Shown: one piece after another, positions 23,393 through 34,869 of the stretch | How the letters are laid out: the number at the start of each line of letters is the position of its first letter | Numbering within the stretch: position 1 is the stretch's first letter | From: Arctopsyche grandis | Lineage: Eukaryota; Arthropoda; Insecta; Trichoptera; Hydropsychidae | NCBI RefSeq assembly: GCF_051622035.1 | Contig: NC_135356.1 | Location: 11,828,079-11,892,078 of the forward strand | Length of the DNA stretch: 64,000 nt | Direction of reading: 5' to 3' | Program-made: the position numbers and the translations under genes | Notes under the pieces: generated by a model | Told to the model about the DNA's origin: nothing | Database searches by the model: none | What the model saw: the letters and a program-made list of their open reading frames with translations, nothing else

Positions 23393-23863
23393 AGCCAGCA
23401 GCGTGGCTCGGTCGTTAAGCTTCTGCTTAACACTGAGAGGCGCCGAGTTCGATCCCTTGAGCTGACCTCGATTGAAAAAAAAAATTTCTGAGTCTGTAAT
23501 GCTGCTGGTCAGACCAGGATTTGTGACTCCTGGTTGATCGTTTCCTATCAGAGTTTGCCAATTTTCTCTGATTTCATTGTTGAAACGATTCCCGATTAAA
23601 AATTGGCTAAAAATCCTTCCTACCCACTATGTCACCACTATTTGAGTATGATTAATGTAAATATTACAATAAAAATGTATGTACAATTCATAGATGTCTC
23701 GTTAATTGTCGAGTTTAAGTCAGTGTCTCGTAATTTAGCGACTTATATAATAAAAAATGCTGTATTGTTTGTAATTTGGCCAGGAAGGCGCATTGGGGTT
23801 TACCTGTAATGCCTTCCTGGTATGAAATAAAAATAAAAATAAATGAAATAAAATAAATACAAG
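23393..23863 (+). mobile_element. tRNA-derived SINE
   Basis: An internal pol III promoter is visible: A box TGGCTCGGTCG (23404-23414) and B box GAGTTCGATCCC (23445-23456), spaced as in a tRNA. A tRNA-unrelated body of about 340 bp follows, then a perfect 10-bp hairpin stem (CCAGGAAGGC at 23780-23789 with GCCTTCCTGG at 23811-23820) and an AAATAAA-type tail. A 3' hairpin before the tail is typical of SINEs that borrow a LINE's reverse transcriptase. The 5' flank is a TACA microsatellite, so the TSD cannot be read. Confidence 0.88.
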
Positions 23864-24690
23864 TCGATAAAATAACATATTCGTTTACAGCGAGTCCATT
23901 TTTATTTATTAACAACCTCTTCTTACTTTCACTAACGACTTTTTATATTAATAGCAAAGTATTTTTGATTTATACTTTTTATATTCAAGAAAGCTGTGAT
24001 TGCAATTGGAGAAAAATGTGCGCGATCTCGGTTGCATACGTGCGATCTAACAAAAAAAAAAGCATTCTGCAGGTGCATCGGACGGCATGGCTTCGTGTCA
24101 GGAAAGGGCGTTCCTATTTCATTGTTGATTCTTACGATGTTATTATTACGACAAGTTTCCCCTATATTTCTTCAAATATGGGTTTGCCGTTTGCTGCATT
24201 TTTTTCGCATGTTAAGTACCATAAATAACCGCGCGCCGCATGCCTTCCTGTGGGATTTCACCCAATTGTCTTAATCGTGTCGTTATATGTACTTTGGAAC
24301 AGTATTGTGCCCTTTATGAGTGACAGCCAATTTGGGAAAGAGATGGCTGGTGTAAAATGCGGTATATTTTATTTATCAGATAGTAAATTTGAGAAATTTA
24401 ATTTGCCAAACAAACAATTACAAGGAAAATGTTATAACGTATAATGAAATCTCATAACGTGTAAAGATGCAATTATTGCTTTTCTTGAGGAGGTCAATCT
24501 TTTCAAAATTAATTTTGGTCGACGTACAAATTGGTATTTGGCCTGAAAACCTGGCCAAAATTTTTTTTTTTCATTTGTTGCCAGAAAATAGCTTTCTGTA
24601 CTTATTACATGCGAGCTATTGCCGATTTTAAACAATTTTAAAACTGTTGATAATAATTCGAAATTCATCAAGTTTCGCAGGAGGGCACCT
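23864..24690. other. no recognisable gene
   Basis: Overlapping open stretches at 23965-24450 (+) do not agree in frame or with splice sites and resemble no family known to me. Confidence 0.4.
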
Positions 24691-24696
24691 TATAAC

Positions 24697-24829
24697 CAGA
24701 GGTAGGATAGCCAAGGGGCCGCTCATTGTTCCATTGTTGTAAATCTTTTGTAAAAAAGGTTCGGCAAACCTTAAACAATGCATTTACAACATTTGAACAA
24801 TACGCGGCACGCTCTGGGTCCGGGCTTTA
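24697..24829. mobile_element. small hAT MITE (copy 1 of 4), exact 8-bp TSD
   Basis: Begins CAGAGGTAGGATAG, contains the shared core TTCGGCAAACCTTAAACAAT, and is flanked by CTTATAAC on both sides (24689-24696 and 24830-24837). Confidence 0.88.
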
Positions 24830-25018
24830 CTTATAACAGTTACATACTAGTTTTTTTTTCTCAATCTTTGAATTTTTAAATGATAAGCCTTGCGGTGCTG
24901 CCTTTTATAGCTTTTGTAGATGCTTTCGGAACATAGACATGGCTGAATCCCTAGAAACTGGAATATAAAGAAAGAATGAAAATAAATAAGAAATTGGATT
25001 TCCAAAAGTATGTACGCT

Positions 25019-26570
25019 CAGTGGCGGACTGGGACTGAAATCAGTGCATGCCAGGAGTCAAAGGGGGCCCCCACCCAGGGTTAAAAAAAATTTGTCCCCC
25101 CCCCCCATATAACAAAATTTTCTTCTTTCCATCACGCTAAAAATCAAGGGCAAAAAATAAATAAAATTTTCAAAAATGGGAATAAACAAATTTAGGTACA
25201 AGAAAAATGGCAAAAGCAAAATAGATCCATAAATTACATTGTATATTTCGTTTTAATCCTTGTCATATAATGCATCATAAAAGAATGCGGCATAAAAGCG
25301 GCTTTTACTTTCGGTAGAAAACAATCAGGGACGTCATTTCAGCTTTTTCTTGGGGAGGCAGGCAAAGATTGGTCAAATTGAATTTTTTTTCAAAAAATCT
25401 TTTTTATATCGGAATAAAAATGGAAAATATAAAATATGAAAAAATTAAGCTTATTTTTGAAAAAATAATTATAAAAAAATATTATGTAAAAAGCCAAAAA
25501 AGCACCGCAGGCGAAAATTTTTTTCCAAAAATCTTCACATGGTTAACAAAAATCGACCATCTAGATGTATCACTATATCAAAAAATATACGAACATTCGG
25601 AAAAATAAACGATACACATCTGTTTTTGAGACAAAATAAAGTAAAGGGGACCTTTCTAACGATTCGCTCCATGGGATGAACAATTTCTTAGAATGTTACT
25701 AATGGCATACCACTTAAAAACCAAAATATACTTGCTTCAAAATAATAAAATCTTTTTTTTTCAAAGCACATAGCAGCGATTATTTTATTAGTTACCCAAA
25801 AGTAACATATGTACATAAGAAATAAACGCAGCATTCATAGATCCATAGTATCTCATTAATCATTAAATCCATAATATTTTCTAAATTCACACTATTCCTT
25901 AATTTAGAGGGGCGAGTGCCCCCCCAAATTACGTCCCTGAAAACAAAAAATGCATAATATTTTCAATTAATGTTAATCGAAAATCAGGATTTTGGGGAGG
26001 GGGCCCCTATCCTATGTTTCTATATACATGGATTTGTCTAGATTAGGAATAGATTTAATATTCGGAAACTGTTTAAAATTGTGTATTTAAATCTTACTAT
26101 ATCGTCGAAGTATAATCAAATGTTATTTTGAAAGTATGTATGAAGTAAATTTAAATCGCTGGTTGATGATGAATCGTCCTATCAAAATTGTTTTAAGCAA
26201 TTCAGTTTATATTATTCAGGGAAATTTGTTTATTCCCATTTTTATTTCAGTAGGTAGTTGTTACATAGGTATTGGTATATGCATAATATTGAGGTTGGAA
26301 ATGGGCCCGGTAAAAGGGCCCACGCAAATGTTGAAACTTACATTTCGAGCCTAATAAAAAAAGTTAACCGATCCTTGGGCTGTTAAAGCAGGCATTAGTT
26401 GTTTGTGTATATCGTAAGAAATTTGTTTTGTTGAAATACCCAAACTATTAAACACGTGAAATAGTTAAATTAAAAAGTTATTTAATTTTACTGAGGGCCC
26501 ATATTTTCTAACGGATAGTGGGGCCCACATGCCATCGGGCATGTACGCTTGTATGGCCAGTCCGCTACTG
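25019..26570. mobile_element. hAT-type element, 1.55 kb, exact 8-bp TSD, with a nested element
   Basis: Ends CAGTGGCGGACTGG and CCAGTCCGCTACTG are near-perfect inverted repeats flanked by TGTACGCT (25011-25018 and 26571-26578). No transposase can be read, so it is non-autonomous. The same terminal sequence begins again at 63941. A second element (25326-25939) is inserted within it. Confidence 0.9.
25326..25939. mobile_element. hAT-type MITE nested in the 25.0-26.6 kb element
   Basis: Ends CAGGGACGTCATTT and AAATTACGTCCCTG, flanked by AAAACAAT and AAAACAAA (one mismatch). It sits inside the larger hAT, so it is the younger insertion. Left ends of the same family occur at about 53766 and 58512. 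Confidence 0.85.
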
Positions 26571-26689
26571 TGTACGCTTACTTATTATTGATTATTTTTT
26601 AATGTGCAAATTCGGGCAAACTGTTTTACTTGAATAAAAGTAGAGATCCTAAAGTTTCATATCACATAACTTTGATTCGGACCAAGGAT

Positions 26690-26872
26690 TAGAAGATAAA
26701 ACTGAACGAGCTCAAATCAATACAAGTCACATTTACACTGCGACGAAATTATATCAACCTTCAGACTTTTATCAACGGGGTGCAATTTCCACAAGCTTTC
26801 TCAGCCAAATATTTAGGACTGCATCTTAACTCAACGCTTACATGGAGGCATCATATTCGGGTGTGACCAACC
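26690..26872 (+). mobile_element. Jockey-type LINE fragment
   Basis: The plus-strand frame includes IQVTFTLRRNYINLQTF, then FSAKYLGLHLNSTLTWRHHI, a segment just downstream of the reverse transcriptase core in Jockey-type ORF2 proteins. About 60 residues are kept. It abuts the CTTCCGG repeat. Confidence 0.75.
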
Positions 26873-26879
26873 CATGACT

Positions 26880-27900
26880 TTATCTATGTATTTGAGGAAT
26901 ATAAGAAAGTCACAAAACAAAATTCTATATTGAACGGTACAGATACATTCACACATACCGGCAGCATTATGAAATACTAATAGCTAAGATACCATTTTCT
27001 ATACAAATTGAGCGCAAATGTATGGAAATTTGCACAAGACAAAAGTTCTACTTCCGGTTGTCGGATTTTGTTCAATTTTTTGTTATAACTTAAAATCACT
27101 ATCAGTATTATACACATTAAATTTCGAGAAAATAAAAATAATTTAAAAAGTAAAAAAAAAATAATGAAATATTGTTTAAAAAAAAATACTACTTCCGGTT
27201 TACGAATTCTGACCAAAACGTTAGAAACTCTAAGTTAGTACATAAAGATAACAAATATAAATTTTCAGCTTAATACGTCCAGGGGTGTGGACAGGATTCA
27301 GGCGACAACATTTTTAACCTTTCTAAGAGGAGAAAATCCCACTTCTGGTTTTCATCACATTGATAGAAGAATTATACTTGAATTTTTTCATGAAGATCAC
27401 ACATGTATAAAGAGTCGAAAAAAATAGTGGAAGAAGAATCGAACAAGAGTAAACTGCCACTTCCGGTTGAGGGATGTTTACCAAATTTTATTCATAACTT
27501 GCTATTACGCTTAAACTTCTAGACATGAAATTTCAGTTCAATAAACCAAAAGGTTTCTGAGAAAAACATAAAAAACCTTGATTCTTTAGAGTAAAAGTAC
27601 TACTTCCGGTTCAGATAAAAATATTTTAAAATTATAAAATTATAAAGATTATTATTTCTATTACAAGTAAAAAAAATTTAATCTGATTAAGTTAGCGGTT
27701 TGGGAGATAATTGAATTTAAAAACTTGAAAAAAAGAGGACACCTATAAGGGGAGGTACCATTTCCGGTCAACTTAAAAATTTGAAAAAAATTTTCGTCGT
27801 GTCGATAAGAATTTCAGTAACCGATACTAAGTTTCGGTTCGATAGGAGTTTTTGAACGGTGTTCAAAAAATCCCCAAAATACACAAACACACAGACCCAC
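26880..27900. repeat. dispersed repeat with CTTCCGG motifs about every 140 bp
   Basis: CTACTTCCGGTT or a close variant occurs near 27049, 27189, 27350, 27461, 27603 and 27764, each followed by loosely similar sequence (ACCAAA, ATTTTCAG, TTCAATA words). This looks like an old degenerate tandem array. A shorter piece with the same start (CTATGTATTTGAGGAATATA) lies at about 35993-36300. Family unknown. Confidence 0.6.
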
Positions 27901-28339
27901 ACACATTTTTTCTAGATCATGAAAACGTGATCAGTAATCGATTTTGAGTTCGAATCAGTCAAAATCTCGAGTTCGAATTTTCGCATGATCACAAAACTTC
28001 ATCTATTGTTACTATGTACGTATGTACATACATAGATAAAGTAAAAATAGAACATATTCGAATCAAACAAAGGGAGATGTACTGACTAATAGGAGAACAC
28101 TCCAAATTAGACCTGCACTGCAAAATATGAATATACCAGGCAATTGTGAAGCCAATATGTGCAAAGATGTCAAAACCAGTGTCTGAGGATCATCACCGAT
28201 GCATATCGCTTTGTCACAAACGAAGAGATCCACAAGGGCCTTCAAATTTAAACCGTATGACAAGTTATCCGAGACGTTTTCAAAACCTGGTCACCCTACC
28301 ATACATGGCCTGAAGAACAGTGATATCACCGGTGATGAT
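27901..28339. other. no recognisable gene
   Basis: A minus-strand open stretch at 28063-28263 (begins MSYGLNLKALVDLFVCDKA) has balanced codon use but no motif I can name. Confidence 0.35.
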
Positions 28340-28483
28340 TAGAGCCCGGAATCTTAAGGGGCTGTTTATTGTTCAAAGATTGTAAATGCATTGTTAAAGG
28401 TTTGCCGAACCTTTTTTACAAAGGATTTACAACAATTGAACAATAGGCGGCACGTTTCCGGCCCCTTCAGATTCCGACCTCTA
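28340..28483. mobile_element. small hAT MITE (copy 2 of 4), exact 8-bp TSD
   Basis: Ends TAGAGCCCGGAATC and GATTCCGACCTCTA, flanked by GTGATGAT on both sides (28332-28339 and 28484-28491). Confidence 0.9.
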
Positions 28484-28636
28484 GTGATGATTTATCAGGG
28501 ATTGATAAGTTGGCACCAAATAAAATAAATAATTGCGACGTTTGCGCTACAGTTTGGATATTTTAGAGAATCGTGCTAATGCTATGTTTAGTCAATTTGT
28601 AATAACTTTCTAACTAAATAAATGCTATGTAATAAC

Positions 28637-28738
28637 TAGTCACCGGAGCCTGAGGGGGCCGTGTATTGTTCAAATGTCGTAAATGCATTATTATAGGTTT
28701 GCCGAACAATGGATAGCACTGTGACTATCCTACCTCTA
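28637..28738. mobile_element. small hAT MITE (copy 3 of 4), exact 8-bp TSD
   Basis: 102 bp, begins TAGTCACCGGAGCC, ends ATCCTACCTCTA, flanked by GTAATAAC on both sides. Nearly the reverse complement of the copy at 33717-33818. Confidence 0.9.
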
Positions 28739-28959
28739 GTAATAACTTTCATTTTGTTCATGAAAAGTTAATATTGCACAATTTGAACTAAACATGCCAA
28801 AAAGATGTCACTTTGTTTATTTGACAATGGATTGTTTATATATTATATATAGACGCCGTATATTTTTTTAGGTGGCCAGGCCACTATAATATGTATATTT
28901 GAATATGTTCGTGCAAAACGACGCGAAAAAAATGAAAATTGCGTTTCATCTAAATGCAG

Positions 28960-29960
28960 TTGGTATGGTCAAAGGGGCACAGTTGAGAAGCGTAGAAGCG
29001 GAGCTGAGCGGGCAGACACAGTTGGGGAGCTTAGTTCTACTTAGACCTTGAAGCCTCGAGGTTGTGTTTTCGCTCGTCCGCTTTCGAGCGGCCGCCGGCC
29101 ATTTTTGATGACCGCAAATTCACGGTTTCACACTGATCGTCAACCAGGATTCCAGGTGAAGGTCAGTACACCCATTTCGACACAAACAGAAGCGTTTATC
29201 GATAACGCGTTCGTCCGAGTCCTATGATTCCTACGACTTGTGTGGATTGCACAAGTTCGCGCGCCAACTTTTGCCGTAACAGTTTTTATGTTTCTTGGTT
29301 ATTATTCTTTGGCATTTGTGTTTGTTTGCACGTTGCGAAAGAGCTTTTTTATTTTGTACCGGAATCGTGGCGGGAGGTCTCTCTGATCAAAATGGCCGCC
29401 CGTTGCACGCGTCACGCTTTTTGGACCGGGCCGCACAGTGCAACTTTGTCAGCCTTGAGGGGGCTACAGAAGCTCCTGATTATTGGAACGGCCTTCGCGT
29501 CGGTTCGTACGTGTGTGGGTGAATTCATCGTCAGATTGAAACTTTTTCAGTCGAACCAAATTCTGTATTGTCGCCAGACGGTGGATACCCCCTCTCCCAG
29601 CCCAGCGTGCGTGTTTTGTTTTGTTTTTTATTACATACCTCTTTTTTTACTATTGTTGTTGCTGACATCCGGCTTCCGCTGTTCCGATTTCTTCGACAAT
29701 TATCATGTCGAAGGAAATCTTAGAAGAATTTATCTCTATATATCGAGATTCTCCTCGTCTTTGGCAAATTTTCGTCTTAGCTTGGTTACATTTAAAATAT
29801 GAAAACCCACCTTCAAATTTGTTACCTCCAATTGAGTTTCAAATTGTGCTTATAAGATTTTATGTGTACGTAGGTCCAAGACCCGGGGAGTCTTCTTATG
29901 ATCGAACTGTTGCGCATTTGTATTGCCCGAGTCTCATACATCATGGTTGACTACTGTCGA
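28960..29960 (+). other. GC-richer stretch with a MADF-like start; possible 5' end of a gene
   Basis: Base composition rises well above the surroundings from about 28980 to 29640, with several CG-rich words, as at some promoters or first exons. At 29705 an ATG opens MSKEILEEFISIYRDSPRLW, which closely resembles the first residues of MADF (Myb/SANT-like) DNA-binding domains in insects. The resemblance stops after about 22 residues and no continuing exon was found, so this may be a truncated copy. A BESS-type C-terminus lies far away at 56.5 kb and is not linked to it. An open plus frame at 29224-29802 is probably a by-product of composition. Confidence 0.4.
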
Positions 29961-30101
29961 TGCCTTTGTGTGAAGTTGTAAGTTATTTGTAGATATACCC
30001 ATATGTCCAAGATGAAGAGCTTTTTTATTAGTTTCATTTTATCTTTCAGCCAAAAGTAAGCGGGGAAGTTTCTAAACTTTTTGATTTTTTAAAAAGTATC
30101 T

Positions 30102-30244
30102 TCACCCTAGTATCTTTTCCAGTAGATGTGCTTTCCGTGTCAAATATTTACCCAATGCTTCCTTCGTAATGAAAATAACGACTGGAATGAAAACGCAAAA
30201 AAGAACGATCATATTGACTCTTAGGTGCCGAGGTAAAAAATAGC
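30102..30244 (-). CDS. probable last exon of an unidentified membrane protein
   Basis: A minus-strand acceptor (TTTATTTCAG) at 30245 opens a frame GYFLPRHLRVNMIVLFCVFI that continues as one strongly hydrophobic helix and a basic tail ending RKAHLLEKILG with a stop at 30102. This is the layout of a single-pass protein's C-terminus. A second exon-like stretch on the same strand is at 31405-31524. I could not connect them or name the protein. Confidence 0.4.
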
Positions 30245-30374
30245 CTGAAATAAAGAAAAATATTTGGTTTGATATATACAAAATTTTATAAAATATACAT
30301 ATATAAAATATGTATGTTAATATACATATGTACCATAGCCTTAAATAATTTAACAAGTTTTAATTGTTTTTTAC

Positions 30375-31090
30375 AGATTTATACATTGAAAATGTCATCT
30401 CCCAAACTACCAGTTGAATTCGTGATCGTAGTGAGTCTTCGAATTGCTCATTTTTCATGCTATGATATCAAACATACATTATTTGCATAAATCCGTCACT
30501 CAATTTACAGCATAAGAGAGGTACAAAGTGTAAAAATATACATTATAATAAAATGGCATACTATGTATACTGCATATTCATATTCGGTAGATTTTTTTCA
30601 TAGAGCTCTTTGAGCATTATATATAGATTTTATTTATATTGTATATGCTAAAAAGATGTATGTAGAAACATCGGTTGACTTTCAGAATTAAAGAAAATAA
30701 GACGGATCTTTTATTTTTCAGCCAAAAGTTTGGTGGATTCCAAACCTCTCACCGAGACATTGTGCCATCATGTCCGTTCAACGTTCTCTTCCTGGCAGAT
30801 GACAACTTACAATTCAAATACAAATATAACTTGGTAGACACCACCCAGATGAATTCCCATGACAGATGACATCCGAGTGCATATATGTAACGTCATCGAT
30901 TCAAAAGATGTGCACGTCTATTTTGTACATGTATTGTGCAAGAATATGGAGGTGAGATAAATATAAACACATATTTTTTTAAGCAAAATAGCTTATTATA
31001 AAATGTAATTTAACATGCCACTTTTTTTTATACATTTATAGATTGATTATTACTCCCCGAGCCGACTTCTAATTTTTTTGATCGAACTGC
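30375..31090 (+). other. exon-like stretches, plus strand, unresolved
   Basis: After acceptor-like TTTTTACAG, 30375-30430 encodes MSSPKLPVEFVI and meets a GTAGTGAG donor-like site. At about 30860-30950 an open frame reads MTDDIRVHICNVIDSKDVHV and ends at a GTGAGAT donor. 30720-30860 is open in more than one frame. These look like decayed or partly assembled exons; neither gene nor family can be stated. Confidence 0.25.
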
Positions 31091-31404
31091 AGTGAGTCAC
31101 CAAAATACTTAAATTTTTTTATGAATTGTTTTGTTGCAAATCACAATATGTACAGAAATGTATGTATAGTATTGGAAATTGCACATTATTTGTATGTGCC
31201 TCGATTTACATCGTAAAAGTGTTTTGGGTCTATAAATTCCAAAGAAAGTCGACTTTGGATTGAAAACACAAAAATATTATAGTAAAAAATGGTGTAGTAA
31301 TTTTCAAAGATATTCAAACTGTACATAGGAAATATTTACATTATATATATGTACATACATACTCGTATGATGTATCCAATATAAAGTATTGCAATCGAGA
31401 CAAC

Positions 31405-31524
31405 ATAGCAACATAGAGGTGGATATTTTTCATCACCATCTAGAATTCCAGCCAAGTGATAACTTTGCTTAAATTCAGAACCTCCGATTGGATTCAGCTT
31501 GTCTTGTGTGTTCTTTAATTCTAC
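31405..31524 (-). CDS. probable internal exon of the same unidentified minus-strand gene
   Basis: Bounded by an acceptor (CATACAG) at 31525; reads VELKNTQDKLNPIGGSEFKQ then SYHLAGILDGDEKYPPL, with balanced codon use. The donor is ambiguous (two GTTG sites about 8 bp apart). No family recognised. Confidence 0.35.
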
Positions 31525-31599
31525 CTGTATGTATATATGTATATTAAAAAGAAAAAAGTCAACTCACAATCGAGAAGTGGGTTTATGTAAATATGTACT

Positions 31600-32280
31600 A
31601 CTAGCATTCAATAAGCATGGAAAATACCTGGAATATTTATACACTCTGTGATAACTCATGGGAGGTGACGAAATGAATCATTTATTTCAAGCTTATAAAT
31701 ATACTTTTTAATTGAAATTTTCGTTATAAATTTTATCTTTCTGGTAATGATTCTCTGAATAGGACAACAGTTCTTTGAATAGGACAACACATTTGAAGGA
31801 TACGTTTGTATTACTATTATGCTCGTCGGCAATCACCCGGTCTATATTTCCTTTCTTTTTGGCCAGTGACGTTTTTTTAGATCCTGAGACAATTTATCAT
31901 TGTCATTGTCGAGAGGATCGTAGTGTTTGGCCAACAGATATAGTGTCTATTATTAAGGCCCATTTCAGGGGCCCCAAACGTGCACTTATTTTCATGTACA
32001 TATGATAAACCGCCGCTGCCAGTTCTTTCTTCTGAAGCGCAAGTTAACCTTATTAAATTTATCAATTGTAATCACTGCTTTCGATTTTGAACAACATCTC
32101 GTATCCGAATCGGTTTTTATGAAATGCATTATGATGAACGATGTTCTCATTCCCGTTCCCATTTGTCGGAAATACACAGGCAGCGAACATATTTGAAAAA
32201 ATTCAACTGTTTATTTATTTTACCCTAACAACTATAGCTTTGATATCGAATAATGGTCTATTAAACGTTGTAGGCTCAGT
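31600..32280. other. repeat scraps, no gene
   Basis: ATCCTGAGACAAT-containing sequence near 31880 recurs at about 33957 and 34031, and 32140-32190 is related to the repeat at 3.4 kb. No gene supported. Confidence 0.45.
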
Positions 32281-32640
32281 TTTCACTTTGAAATGCTGTT
32301 CTGGCGTTTGAAATTTTGAATTTTTAAACGCCAGACCAAAATTTTTTTGAAGTAACCCGACATATGGAAGGCCAGGTAGTTTTGTACTTTTTTTAACGTA
32401 TACCTCGGTGCATTATTTTGCATGAAATGGTATGCTGTACCTGCAGTCATAATGTCTGATATTGAGGGCAAAAAATCATTTTGCAGAGCAATCAGGTACT
32501 GATCCTGATATATAGTCCCTTTGACAAAAAAGGGGACCTGGGTCAGCTGAGCTTATGGATGTACAAATCGTAATTTTTGTTATTTTTACGATACAATCGT
32601 CTTAGAATGCTTCTTTGGCCCTTCTGCGAATAAATTCTTC
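32281..32640 (-). mobile_element. Tc1/mariner fragment, older relative of those at 39.3 and 44.5 kb
   Basis: Minus strand reads LPSISDIMTAGTAYHFMQNN then APRYTLKKVQNYLAFH, matching the catalytic part of the Tc1 fragments in the tandem array but with more differences. It breaks off before the PDLKPIEN segment. Confidence 0.78.
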
Positions 32641-33129
32641 ATCTGAGTCAATAAAGCTAGATGCATTATTTTATATGTATTACTTTTTTGGGTTTCAATA
32701 CAACGACGATTTTATTGTATGTATGTAGGTTAAGGATTGCGGTAATTCTCTTTTTTTGTGGTGGTTCAATGTTATTCTTCTGTGTAATAGATATTGTATT
32801 TTACATTATGGGGATAGGGTGATTGAGACGAAGGTGTTGGTTATGCACAAAAATTTATTTACATACATATGTAAATAGGGTATTTTTCCCTGTGTGTATG
32901 TACCTACGTATGTTTTGAATTCTCGCTGTTTTCATCCTTGTATGGCAAGAAAATCCACTATTGTTTCTTCTCATCGGCCGTCTTCTTACAATAATTTAAA
33001 TCAACTGACAGGCGCGATTTTTAAAACATACATCTGAGTCAATAGAGAAAGTTAAAGAAGTTTCCAAACTATTTTTACAACACCTATGGGCTATGTATAT
33101 GTATAACATGAAAACAACTCTTGCAATAT

Positions 33130-33590
33130 TTTCCGTAAGTATGATTCCTGGGTTCAGAATCCATTATTCGGGACAGCTAAACCAGTAGGCTTAAGCGCCT
33201 TAAAAATCTAATTAATTTAATTAGTGACTGATTTGAAACAAAAATACAAAGATCAGCCTTTAAATGATTTCTGGGTGAGTTGAGTTTGTCAGAAGAGTAC
33301 CCCAATTTTTTAAAACAAGCCATTATTGTTTTACTTCCGTTTTCTACAACCTATGTATTTATGCGAAGCGCGATTTTCTTATTATGCTGCAACGAAGTCA
33401 AAGTGCAGGGACAGGCTCGACAGCATACCAGATATTATGTAGAATACAACCTACCAATATTGTGTCTGATATCAAGAAGATATGCAATTCAAGGACTTAC
33501 ATATATCATCAAAGTCATTAAGTGCTTTATTTATTCATATTTTTATGTTTAGAGGTTTTTTTCTAATAGTTTTGATATATCTTCGACATA
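33130..33590 (+). mobile_element. hAT (ZBED/FAM200-like) transposase C-terminus, broken
   Basis: Plus strand reads SLSEEYPNFLKQAIIVLLPF followed by STTYVFMRSAIF, the C-terminal hAT segment seen in ZBED-type elements. It is a diverged, frame-broken relative of the minus-strand copy at 55.8 kb. Confidence 0.7.
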
Positions 33591-33716
33591 TTAAAAATAC
33601 TAATATCTATTTTTAATTTATCATAGGGCTCTACATTATCGTTCCAGGGCCTGGGATTCTTCTATATATCTACCTAGATATTTACATATGTTCATACATA
33701 ATCGAAATATGATGAC

Positions 33717-33818
33717 TACAGGTAGGATAGTCACAGTGCTATTCATTGTTCGGCAAACCTTAAACAATGCATTTACAACCTTTGAACAATACACGGCCCC
33801 CTCAGGCTCCGGTGACTA
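33717..33818. mobile_element. small hAT MITE (copy 4 of 4), exact 8-bp TSD
   Basis: 102 bp, begins TACAGGTAGGATAG, ends CTCCGGTGACTA, flanked by ATGATGAC on both sides (33709-33716 and 33819-33826). Confidence 0.9.
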
Positions 33819-34073
33819 ATGATGACTGTTACGTTCGTCCCTGGTCTAGCCTACTCGTGGTATTTTGCGACAGTGTCTTTTTTCAGTCATGGCGGCAGTT
33901 TCTTGTGTTTGATTATACGTCACACTTCCCAAAATATGTTTATACCATTTTTTAGATCCTGAGACAATATATATTGTCGCCAGAATCCTGGTGCTTAGCC
34001 AACCAAAATACTGTCGATTATTATCGGATCTAGATCCTGAGACAATCTGTCATTGTCATGGCGGTAGATATTA

Positions 34074-34869
34074 GGGTTTCTGAAAATCCGGGTTTTCAAA
34101 ACCCGACGTATCCGGGTCCACAATTTTGAAAACCCGGTGGATTCGGGTCCCAAATTAAAATCAAAAATTTCCAAATTTTGAATTCTTGTTTCATTATACG
34201 ATTCTGGAAAAAAATTATAGAAGGAGGTAAAAAACATATAATAAAGAAATACAAATATATTACAGTATATCAGTATATAAAAATAATATATGGGTGAAAT
34301 TCTAAATTTAGCGAAATTTCAGTACGCCGTATTGTTTACGTCTGCATTCCACTATTCGTAGATTTCTCTGAAGCTAATGCTGGGGAGGGAGATTATTATC
34401 TTTTCTGAGAGATTATTATCTTTTATTACCCTTTCGTGAAAATTGTAGTCACATTTCGAAGATAATTTTTATTAGTTAAGTCTCTTTTTAAGATTCTCCA
34501 TGTTAGAAAACCGGTGTTTCTAGCTGTCCTTCGCCAACAAGGAATTATCCTATGTGTTCTTTGGCAATTTCTCGGTTGACGTCTCCTCTCTTTTCGTTCG
34601 TTTACTATATTCTAAATGATAATTGGTGATTAATTTTAATAAACGTTTATATTTTTCCACATTGCCTGACGAGGGTATACACATTTGAAGTACCGCCATC
34701 CCAAAGATCTGCTTCTACAGCGTGGGCAGAGTTCTGCTGTTAAATTTATGGCGAATGCAAAGAGCTTCAATAACTTTTTTAATATAATTTCTGAGCGTTT
34801 CGCTAGTGCATCCGGAGCCGGGTTTTAAGTCATTACCCGGCCGGGTCGAGCCGAGTCCAGAAATCCTAG
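34074..34869. mobile_element. possible hAT-like element
   Basis: Begins TAGGGTTTCTGAAAATCCGG and ends CCAGAAATCCTA. The flanks GTAGATAT and GCAGTTAT agree at six of eight positions, so the TSD is imperfect. CCCGG-rich terminal words recur at 19.8 kb and 35.7 kb. Confidence 0.45.

Noticed and set aside
23404-23456. A and B boxes as a true tRNA gene
   Set aside because: No acceptor stem or anticodon arm can be folded; the boxes belong to a SINE head with a long body and tail.
29224-29802. 192-codon plus-strand frame with hydrophobic stretches
   Set aside because: It overlaps another open frame in the same GC-richer stretch, lacks domain or splice logic, and its hydrophobic runs follow from T-rich sequence.
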